From: UBA1738 sp045655325
GTDB lineage: Bacteria > Bacillota > Clostridia > UBA1381
Direction of reading: 5' to 3'
DNA: 27,305 bases
Assembly (NCBI GenBank): GCA_045655325.1
Contig: JAZOOY010000043.1
Span: forward strand, 1 to 27,305
This document shows positions 21,868 to 27,305 of the stretch, in pieces. Under the pieces are notes generated by a model. The model saw nothing but the letters and a program-made list of their open reading frames with translations. It was not told where the DNA came from and ran no database searches. The translations under genes were made by a program, and so were the position numbers. How positions within the stretch are numbered: the first letter of the stretch is position 1; the number at the start of each line of letters is the position of its first letter.

Positions 21868-23499
21868 ATGTTATTAGGACTTGACATTAAAAACATAGCC
21901 TTAATAGAAAAGCTTAATATAGAAGTAAAAGAGGGAATGACGGTGCTGACCGGTGAAACCGGAGCGGGTAAGTCTATTATTATAGACGCTGTCAATCTTC
22001 TTTTGGGTGCTCGTGGTGGCAAAAACCTTGTGCGTTATGGCGAAGAAAAGGCCAGCGTTCAGGGTCTGTTTTCCGTGGGAAATAGCCTGGATGCCCTTTT
22101 GGAAGAAAACGGCATTGAGGTTTGTGATGACCTTGTTGTGTCCCGAAGCCTTACTGCAGACGGAAAAAGCGTGTGCAGAATAAATGGGTCAATGGTATCA
22201 CAGAATGTGCTTCGTGAAATTGGAGCGGAGCTTATAAATATACACGGGCAACAGGATAATCAGGCGCTTTTAACACCACAAAAGCACATCGATTTTCTTG
22301 ACGGATATGCGAAAATTGATTTGACCGAGTATTCTGAGTTGTTTGCAAAGCGCAAAGAGATTTTGAAAAAAATTGAGGCGCTTTCTAAAAATGAAGAAGA
22401 GCGTCTTTCACGAATTGACCTTTTAAGGTATCAGGTTTCGGAACTTTCTGCCGCAGAACTTAAAGCGGGAGAAAAGGAGGAAATCCAAAGCGAAAAGGTT
22501 ATAATAGAGAATGCGGAGAAGATTGTCGGCGCAATAGGTGAAGCGTACAATGTGCTTTATGAAGAAAACTCCGCTTATGACAGCGTTAGCGTTGCGTCAA
22601 ACAGTCTTTCTAAAATTTCCGGAATTGACGGAAAAATAGACGAAATTTCGGCGAAAATCACCGATATTCAGTATGAAATTGAAGATTTGGTGCATGAGCT
22701 TAAAGGTATTTTAGATGGCGTTGAATATGATGAACAGGTTTTAAATGATATGGAACAGCGCCTTGATACCATCACAAAACTTGAGCGAAAATACGGCGGA
22801 AGTGAAAGTTCTGCAATTGAGTATTTGAAAAATGCACAAGAAGAGCTTGAAACTTTGGAGAATGCCGATGAGGCGGTATCGGGACTTTCAATAGAGCTTG
22901 ATGCTATAAACAAAAAGCTTGAAAAAGCGGCAAAGGAATTGACTGCCCAAAGACAGGCCGGTGCAAAGAAGCTTCAAAGCGAGATTAAAACTGCGCTTTC
23001 CAGCCTTGATATGCCAAAGGTGAAATTTGAGATTTTTATAAACGAATGTGAGTTTGATAAAAAGGGTGCAGATAATGTGGAATTTATGATTTCGCCAAAC
23101 CCGGGTGAACCGCTAAAACCACTTGTGCAGATTGCATCAGGCGGTGAACTTTCACGAGTAATGCTGGCAATTAAGTCCATAATAAATGATGGAATTGACA
23201 CCATGATATTTGACGAAATTGACACAGGCGTTTCAGGAAGTGCGGCGCAGAAAATTGCGAAAAAGCTTTCCGCTATTTCAAAAGGACGTCAGGTTATCTG
23301 CGTTTCCCATCAGGCGCAGCTTGCGGCAACTGCTGACAATCATTACGTGATTAAAAAGCAGGAAGAAGGAGACAGAACGGTTACAAAGATAAAAGAGCTT
23401 TCAATGGAAGAACGTGTAACCGAACTTGCAAGAATAATTGACGGCGACAACATAACCGAAACTGCAATTTGTCACGCAAAGGAGATGCTTGGCGTATGA
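21868..23499 (+). CDS. recN: DNA repair protein RecN
   Basis: 543 residues of the SMC-like family: LDIKNIALIEKLNIEVKEG, Walker A GETGAGKS (29-36), the QDNQALL motif, long charged helices (about 150-370) forming a coiled coil, ABC signature ASGGELSR, and Walker B MIFDEIDTGVSG (Asp 449, Glu 450) with the final CVSHQAQLAA. It acts in double-strand-break repair by bringing DNA ends together. AGAAAGGA precedes the ATG. Its stop overlaps the next gene's ATG. Confidence 0.97.
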   Translation: MLLGLDIKNIALIEKLNIEVKEGMTVLTGETGAGKSIIIDAVNLLLGARGGKNLVRYGEEKASVQGLFSVGNSLDALLEENGIEVCDDLVVSRSLTADGKSVCRINGSMVSQNVLREIGAELINIHGQQDNQALLTPQKHIDFLDGYAKIDLTEYSELFAKRKEILKKIEALSKNEEERLSRIDLLRYQVSELSAAELKAGEKEEIQSEKVIIENAEKIVGAIGEAYNVLYEENSAYDSVSVASNSLSKISGIDGKIDEISAKITDIQYEIEDLVHELKGILDGVEYDEQVLNDMEQRLDTITKLERKYGGSESSAIEYLKNAQEELETLENADEAVSGLSIELDAINKKLEKAAKELTAQRQAGAKKLQSEIKTALSSLDMPKVKFEIFINECEFDKKGADNVEFMISPNPGEPLKPLVQIASGGELSRVMLAIKSIINDGIDTMIFDEIDTGVSGSAAQKIAKKLSAISKGRQVICVSHQAQLAATADNHYVIKKQEEGDRTVTKIKELSMEERVTELARIIDGDNITETAICHAKEMLGV

Positions 23500-23906
23500 G
23501 AGAAACAGGAATTGTTAAATCAGTAGAAGGCGAACTTTGCACTTGTACGGTTATGCGAAAGTCTGCCTGTGGTGAAAATTGTGCCACCTGTAAGGCTACC
23601 TGCTCATCTCGTGAGCATACCTTTGTTGCCAAGAATCTTGCTGGCGCAAAAGCAGGGGACAGCGTTATAATTGAAATGGGTACAAAAAAGGTGCTTGCAT
23701 CAGCGTTTTTGGTATATATTCTGCCACTTGTGGCATTTTTGCTTGGTTTTTCCTATATTGAAGAACTTGGGAAAGGCGAGATTGAATCCGCCTTTTGGGG
23801 TTTGGTTTTAGGTGGTGCAATGTGGCTTTTGGTAAGCTTTTACGGGAAGTATAAAAAGGAAGAGCTTGTGCCATGTGTTACCGAAATAGTTGAAAAAAAC
23901 ACTTGA
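23496..23906 (+). CDS. SoxR-reducing-system RseC family membrane protein
   Basis: 136 residues from the ATG at 23496, which overlaps the recN stop (ATGA); an upstream in-frame ATG at 23469 lies within recN and is less likely. The N-terminal part has RETGIVKSVEGELCTCTV and four Cys in CGENCATCKATC (25, 29, 32, 36), then two membrane helices (about 66-84 and 98-116). RseC proteins belong to electron-transfer systems linked to Rnf/Rsx. Here no rnf genes are nearby, so the partner is unknown. It is the last gene of the nadK operon. Confidence 0.85.
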   Translation: MRETGIVKSVEGELCTCTVMRKSACGENCATCKATCSSREHTFVAKNLAGAKAGDSVIIEMGTKKVLASAFLVYILPLVAFLLGFSYIEELGKGEIESAFWGLVLGGAMWLLVSFYGKYKKEELVPCVTEIVEKNT

Positions 23907-23931
23907 AAAAAAGGCAAAAGTGTGATAAAAT
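23903..23931 (+). promoter_or_regulatory. Promoter of the 96-residue unknown gene
   Basis: TTGAAA (23903-23908), 17 bases, extended -10 TGATAAAAT (TAAAAT 23926-23931). The -35 overlaps the stop of the RseC-like gene. Confidence 0.7.
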
Positions 23932-23972
23932 AAATTATTCGTAATTATAATGTTTGGAAAAGGAGGATAATT

Positions 23973-24263
23973 ATGGCAGCGGCAAAGAAAGCAAAAGTAT
24001 TGACATATAAAGATAAGCCTGTTTACAGACAGGGTAATAAAATTTACTACGGCGACCTTTCAAAGAGACTTATTCTTATGCTTGAAATTGTTGAAAGCGA
24101 AGAAAAGAACGGAATTCAGGTTGCAAAGAAAGTTAAGTTCCATATTCAGGACAACACAGGTGAGCTTGGTAAGGGAATGAACTATCGTTCAGGTGAAAGA
24201 GAAAACCTTTACAAGGCATTCGACATCGGAGCTTGGTGGCTTCAGGATGCATTAGAGAGTTAA
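23973..24263 (+). CDS. Conserved-looking small cytoplasmic protein of unknown function
   Basis: 96 residues starting MAAAKKAKVLTYKDKPVYRQ, with AAGGAGG 8 bases upstream, its own promoter and its own terminator, so it is a real gene. No signal peptide or membrane segment. The sequence contains NKIYYGDLSKRLILMLEIVES, then KKVKFHIQDNTGELGKG and an acidic, Trp-rich end DIGAWWLQDALES. Its basic N-terminus and mixed alpha/beta pattern do not match a family I know. The strong expression signals suggest an abundant product. Confidence 0.8.
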   Translation: MAAAKKAKVLTYKDKPVYRQGNKIYYGDLSKRLILMLEIVESEEKNGIQVAKKVKFHIQDNTGELGKGMNYRSGERENLYKAFDIGAWWLQDALES

Positions 24264-24265
24264 TG

Positions 24266-24296
24266 AAAAAAGCAGAGTTTAAAACTCTGCTTTTTT
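24266..24296 (+). terminator. Terminator of the 96-residue unknown gene
   Basis: Stem AAAAGCAGAGTTT with AAACTCTGCTTTT and a T-run, two bases after the stop. Confidence 0.88.
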
Positions 24297-24301
24297 GTTG
24301 C

Positions 24302-24328
24302 AAAAAAAGGCAACCGAAAGGTTGCCTT
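24302..24328 (-). terminator. Terminator of metK
   Basis: Minus strand stem AAGGCAACC with GGTTGCCTT around a TTTC loop, followed by T residues. It lies back to back with the terminator at 24266-24296. Confidence 0.88.
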
Positions 24329-24331
24329 AAA

Positions 24332-25513
24332 TTATTTAATTGCTGCTTTTAGTTCATCAACCTTATCGGTGATTTCCCATTTAACGCCCAAGTCTTCTCT
24401 ACCCATATGGCCGTATGCTGAAAGCTGTTTATAGATTGGCTTTCGAAGGTCAAGGGTGTTGATGATTGCATGTGGACGAAGGTCAAACACCTTGCTTACT
24501 GCTTCTTCGATTTTTTCTTCAGCAACTGTAGCAGTACCGAAAGTATCAATCATAACAGATACAGGACGTGCAACGCCGATTGCGTAAGCAAGCTGAACTT
24601 CACACTTTTTAGCAAGACCTGCAGCCACAATATTCTTTGCAACCCAACGGCTTGCATAAGCTGCGCTTCGGTCAACCTTTGTAGGGTCTTTTCCAGAGAA
24701 AGCACCGCCGCCGTGACGAGCATATCCGCCGTAAGTATCAACGATAATCTTTCTTCCTGTAAGTCCTGAGTCGCCCTGAGGTCCGCCTACAACGAAGCTA
24801 CCTGTTGGGTTAACATAGTACTTTGTATTTTCTGATAAAAGATTTTCAGGGATAATTGTCTTAACAACTTCACGGATTAAATCTTCTCTGATTTGTTCAA
24901 GTGTAACGTCAGGTGAGTGCTGTGTTGAAATAACAACAGTGTCAATGCTGTGTGGAACGCCGTCAATATATTCAACAGTAACCTGTGTCTTTCCGTCTGG
25001 TCGGAGATATGGAAGAAGACCTGATTTTCTTACATCAGTAAGCTTCTTTGCAAGCTTATGTGCAAGTGAAATAGGAAGTGGCATAAGTTCAGGTGTTTCG
25101 TCACAAGCGTAACCAAACATCATACCCTGGTCGCCTGCACCAACTGAGTTACCTTCGTCATCTTCGCCTGTTTTGTTTTCAAGACCCTTATTTACACCAA
25201 GGGCAATATCAGGTGACTGTTCGTCAATTGATGTGATAACGCCACAAGTGTTTCCGTCAAAGCCGTACTTCGCTCTGTCATAGCCGATTTCCAAAACGGC
25301 GTCTCTTGCAACCTTTGCAAAGTCAACATAACATTCTGTTGTGATTTCACCCATAATTGAAACAAGACCTGTTGTACAAGTTGTTTCGCAGGCAACACGT
25401 GCCATTGGGTCCTGTCTTAGAATTTCGTCAAGGATTGAATCGGAAATGCAGTCGCAGATTTTATCAGGATGTCCTTCTGTAACTGATTCAGATGTAAAAA
25501 GCATTCTTTTCAT
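24332..25513 (-). CDS. metK: S-adenosylmethionine synthetase
   Basis: 393 residues, normal length. Motifs: TEGHPDKICDCISDSILDE near the start, GAGDQGMMFGYA (adenine/methionine loop), GLTGRKIIVDTYGG and GGGAFSGKDPTKVDRSAAY (phosphate loop). It makes S-adenosylmethionine from methionine and ATP. AGGAGA lies just before the ATG. It is a single-gene unit, with a leader of about 50 nt and no SAM riboswitch. Confidence 0.98.
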   Translation of the reverse strand: MKRMLFTSESVTEGHPDKICDCISDSILDEILRQDPMARVACETTCTTGLVSIMGEITTECYVDFAKVARDAVLEIGYDRAKYGFDGNTCGVITSIDEQSPDIALGVNKGLENKTGEDDEGNSVGAGDQGMMFGYACDETPELMPLPISLAHKLAKKLTDVRKSGLLPYLRPDGKTQVTVEYIDGVPHSIDTVVISTQHSPDVTLEQIREDLIREVVKTIIPENLLSENTKYYVNPTGSFVVGGPQGDSGLTGRKIIVDTYGGYARHGGGAFSGKDPTKVDRSAAYASRWVAKNIVAAGLAKKCEVQLAYAIGVARPVSVMIDTFGTATVAEEKIEEAVSKVFDLRPHAIINTLDLRKPIYKQLSAYGHMGREDLGVKWEITDKVDELKAAIK

Positions 25514-25568
25514 TGTAATTCTCCTCTTTATATAAGCGGTTTTTCACCAATTTTATTCATCATACAAT

Positions 25569-25597
25569 ATAATACCACATTTTTTACAAATTTTCAA
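25569..25597 (-). promoter_or_regulatory. Promoter of metK
   Basis: Minus strand: TTGAAA (25592-25597), 17 bases, extended -10 TGGTATTAT (25569-25574). Start near 25562. Confidence 0.75.
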
Positions 25598-25792
25598 GAT
25601 TAAATGCAAATTAAAAAATCTTTTATATATTATAATAGGAAGAAACTCCGACAAGGGAAAATATTTCAGAAAAAGCATAAAAAATTAGTTCAAAAAATAC
25701 CCCCCAAAAGCATTGTGCAAATTATACAAAAATGATTTTTAAATTTCGTAAAAGTTTGTAGAAAAATTTGCAAAAGAATTTTACCAAAAAGC
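25598..25792. other. AT-rich divergent intergenic region
   Basis: No ORF or structured RNA was seen between the metK and rpsJ promoters. The stretch is rich in A- and T-tracts, especially 25680-25790, which could serve as an upstream (UP-type) element for the ribosomal promoter. A TATAAT at 25631-25636 lacks a matching -35. Confidence 0.6.
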
Positions 25793-25821
25793 TTGAAAAA
25801 AGCCTTTATTTGTTATATAAT
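25793..25821 (+). promoter_or_regulatory. Promoter of the S10 ribosomal operon
   Basis: TTGAAA (25793-25798), 17 bases, TATAAT (25816-25821), preceded by A/T tracts. Start near 25828, giving a leader of about 340 nt. Confidence 0.8.
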
Positions 25822-25827
25822 AGTAGC

Positions 25828-26165
25828 GTTGTGACACTTGACAAACGATGAAGCGGGAGGTTGCAGGCCGATAGAGCTTGGTTTTTCCGTGGAGAATGTC
25901 CGATTCATGAAACCGGGCGACAGGTCACGCTGCATAAAGTATAAGGCGAATTACGGGATAACTATGTCCGGTAATAAGCTTGAGTTGTGTACTTTTGCGG
26001 CTACGATGCCCCGGATACCTAGTAAAAACAAGGTAGTTCGGGTTTTATTTTGGGCGAATATAGAAACGCCCGGCGACGTTGTTAAAATCGTCGCAGCTGT
26101 CGTGCAAGTGTTGAGCGTGCAAAACACGCCCACAAGCCAATTAAAAACTATAGGAGGGAAAAAAC
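25828..26165 (+). promoter_or_regulatory. Long structured leader of rpsJ operon
   Basis: A GC-richer stretch between the promoter and the rpsJ ribosome site. Visible pairings: GTGAC (25831-25835) with GTCAC (25924-25928), closing a ~95-nt domain; an 11-bp hairpin at 26010-26042; GGGCG/CGCCC (26052-26071); GCGACG/CGTCGC (26073-26094); GCGTG/CACGC (26115-26129). An ORF of 123 codons (TTG start 25838) runs through it into rpsJ, but it has no ribosome site and is probably chance. It may be a ribosomal-protein-binding or attenuating leader. I do not recognise it as a named Rfam class. Confidence 0.65.
26010..26051 (+). terminator. Terminator-like hairpin within the rpsJ leader (possible attenuator)
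   Basis: CCCGGATACCT (26010-26020) pairs with AGGTA and TTCGGG (26031-26042) with one bulged G, then TTTTATTTT. This is the shape of an intrinsic terminator placed about 115 bases before rpsJ. Confidence 0.4.
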
Positions 26166-26480
26166 ATGGCAGCAACTCAGAAAATCAGAATCAAGTTAAA
26201 GGCTTATGATCACGCTGTACTTGACCAGTCAGCTGAAAAGATCGTTGAGATTGCGAAGAAGACAGGTGCTAAGGTATCAGGTCCTATTCCGCTACCAACT
26301 GACAAGGAAGTTATCACAATCCTTCGTGCGGTTCATAAGTACAAAGATTCTCGTGAGCAGTTCGAAAGAAGAACTCACAAAAGACTAATTGACATAGTTG
26401 TTCCAGGCGCTAAGACAATGGAAGCACTATTCAAAATCGACCTACCTGCTGGCGTAGAATTCGACGTAATTCAGAAATAA
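26166..26480 (+). CDS. rpsJ: 30S ribosomal protein S10
   Basis: 104 residues: QKIRIKLKAYDHAVLDQSAEKIVE, GAKVSGPIPLPTDKEVITILR and RRTHKRLIDIVVPGAKTMEALFKIDLPAGVEF. Normal length. S10 is a small-subunit protein that also works in transcription antitermination (NusE). It is the first gene of the S10 operon; TAGGAGGG precedes the ATG. Confidence 0.98.
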   Translation: MAATQKIRIKLKAYDHAVLDQSAEKIVEIAKKTGAKVSGPIPLPTDKEVITILRAVHKYKDSREQFERRTHKRLIDIVVPGAKTMEALFKIDLPAGVEFDVIQK

Positions 26481-26582
26481 GCAGGAAACCAAAAAGTGCA
26501 GTAGCCCACGGGCTATGATGCAGGTCACGTTCCCGCGTTGCTTTTTAAGGGAACCAATAACTGAAAAGAAAGGATGAACAAA
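26481..26582 (+). promoter_or_regulatory. Structured spacer between rpsJ and rplC
   Basis: About 100 nt without a gene. Two hairpins are visible: CA(g)TAGCC with GGCTATG around CACG (26499-26517), and GTTCCC with GGGAAC (26529-26554). The second ends about 15 bases before the rplC ribosome site. It also shares the 9-mer CAGGTCACG (26521-26529) with the rpsJ leader (25921-25929). It could adjust rplC translation or be an mRNA processing site. Confidence 0.5.
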
Positions 26583-27209
26583 ATGAAAAAAGCGATTTTA
26601 GGCACAAAGTTGGGCATGACTCAAATTTTTGCTGAAGACGGAAAAGTAATTCCTGTTACAGTTGTTAAAGCTGGTCCTTGTACAGTAGTACAGACTAAGA
26701 CAGTTGAAACAGACGGTTACGAATCAGTTGTAGTTGGCTTCGGTGATGTTAAAGAAAAGTCACTTAACAAGCCAATGAAGGGCATCTTTGCAAAGGCAAA
26801 CGTTGCACCAAAGAAGTATCTAAGAGAATTTAGATTTGAAGAAGCTACACTTGCTGTAGGCGACGAAATCAAGGCTGAAGTTTTTGAAGCAGGCGAAAAG
26901 GTTGACGTTTCAGGAATTTCAAAGGGTAAAGGTTTCGCAGGTCCAATGAAGAGATGGGGACTACACAGAGGTCCTATGTCTCACGGTTCAGGTTACCACA
27001 GAGGTTCAGGTTCAATGGGCGCTTGTTCAAACCCTGGACGTGTAATGAAGGGCAAGAAGCTTCCTGGACATATGGGTGTTGTAAAAGTTACAATCCAGAA
27101 CTTGGAAATCGTTAAGGTTGATGCTGAAAACGAACTAATCCTAGTTAAGGGTGCTATCCCAGGTAATAAGGGTGGACTTGTTACAATCAGAAATAGCGTA
27201 AAGGCGTAA
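26583..27209 (+). CDS. rplC: 50S ribosomal protein L3
   Basis: 208 residues: KKAILGTKLGMTQIFAEDGKVIPVTV, SKGKGFAGPMKRWGLHRGPMSHGSGYHRGSGSMG (the loop reaching toward the peptidyl transferase centre) and MGVVKVTIQNLEIV. I prefer the ATG at 26583 to that at 26574 because GAAAGG touches the first but is 9 bases before the second. Second gene of the S10 operon. Confidence 0.96.
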   Translation: MKKAILGTKLGMTQIFAEDGKVIPVTVVKAGPCTVVQTKTVETDGYESVVVGFGDVKEKSLNKPMKGIFAKANVAPKKYLREFRFEEATLAVGDEIKAEVFEAGEKVDVSGISKGKGFAGPMKRWGLHRGPMSHGSGYHRGSGSMGACSNPGRVMKGKKLPGHMGVVKVTIQNLEIVKVDAENELILVKGAIPGNKGGLVTIRNSVKA

Positions 27210-27235
27210 TGGAGATCGGAAAGGAGGAATAAAAT

Positions 27236-27305
27236 ATGGCTAAAGTTGCTTTATATAACATGGAAGGCGTTAAGACAGGCTCTATGGAAGTTTCCGACAG
27301 CATCT
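27236..27305 (+). CDS. rplD: 50S ribosomal protein L4, 5' end only
   Basis: The first 23 codons read MAKVALYNMEGVKTGSMEVSDSI, a typical L4 start, and continue past the window edge. AAGGAGG lies 9 bases before the ATG, and rplD is expected here after rplC. Confidence 0.9.
   Translation, partial: MAKVALYNMEGVKTGSMEVSDSI

Noticed and set aside
25514..25600. SAM riboswitch before metK
   Set aside because: The promoter lies about 50 bases from the ATG, which leaves no room for an S-box, and no S-box-like stems or terminator were seen.
25828..25940. T-box leader upstream of rpsJ
   Set aside because: No AGGGTGGAACCGCG-type T-box sequence is present, and the downstream genes are ribosomal, not aminoacyl-tRNA or amino-acid genes.
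25838..26209. 123-codon plus-strand ORF upstream of and overlapping rpsJ
   Set aside because: It starts with TTG about 10 bases from the predicted transcript start without a ribosome site, and its end consists of the rpsJ ribosome site and start read in another frame. Strong RNA hairpins explain the region better.

Overview
The window looks like chromosomal DNA of an endospore-forming, low-to-medium GC Bacillota, most likely class Clostridia. The evidence is the housekeeping content: recF-remB(yaaB)-gyrB order, a Gram-positive-type PolC replicase, a WalRK two-component system with YycH/YycI partners, the dipicolinate synthase pair dpaAB, the nadK-argR-recN cluster, and sigma-A promoters with many TGnTATAAT extended -10 boxes. 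No integrase, transposase, phage gene or CRISPR array was seen.

Layout. Bases 1-2368 carry the 3' end of recF, remB and gyrB (+). gyrB is followed not by gyrA but by a ~160-bp structured repeat, a tRNA-Gly(GCC) gene with its own promoter and terminator, and polC (+). A second copy of the same repeat follows the polC stop codon. Bases 7055-12293 hold a minus-strand envelope-stress operon, walR-walK-(secreted small protein)-walH-walI. Bases 12465-13894 hold dpaA-dpaB (+). A PocR/AraC-type regulator (-) is divergent from a cupin protein related to phosphomannose isomerase (+), followed by a Gfo/Idh/MocA oxidoreductase under its own promoter. A secreted endonuclease with a stalk-like domain (-) follows. 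Then come rplM-rpsI (-) with a short L13-type leader, a HAD phosphatase (-), and divergent from it the operon nadK-argR-recN-rseC-like (+). A 96-residue unknown protein (+) and metK (-) precede the start of the S10 ribosomal operon (rpsJ-rplC-rplD..., +), which is preceded by a roughly 340-nt structured leader.

How the parts fit. Most of the window is growth machinery: replication, topology, repair, ribosome, SAM, NADP and cell-wall homeostasis, plus one sporulation operon. The accessory-looking part is the regulator/PMI-like/oxidoreductase/nuclease stretch at about 13.9-18.6 kb. The strongest candidates for something undescribed are non-coding. (1) The two-copy repeat after gyrB and polC combines a terminator hairpin with a three-way-junction fold; the closing stem shows a compensatory C-G to T-A change between copies. 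(2) The long rpsJ leader contains a terminator-like hairpin upstream of the ribosomal genes. Both rest on reading by eye; no folding or database search could be run.
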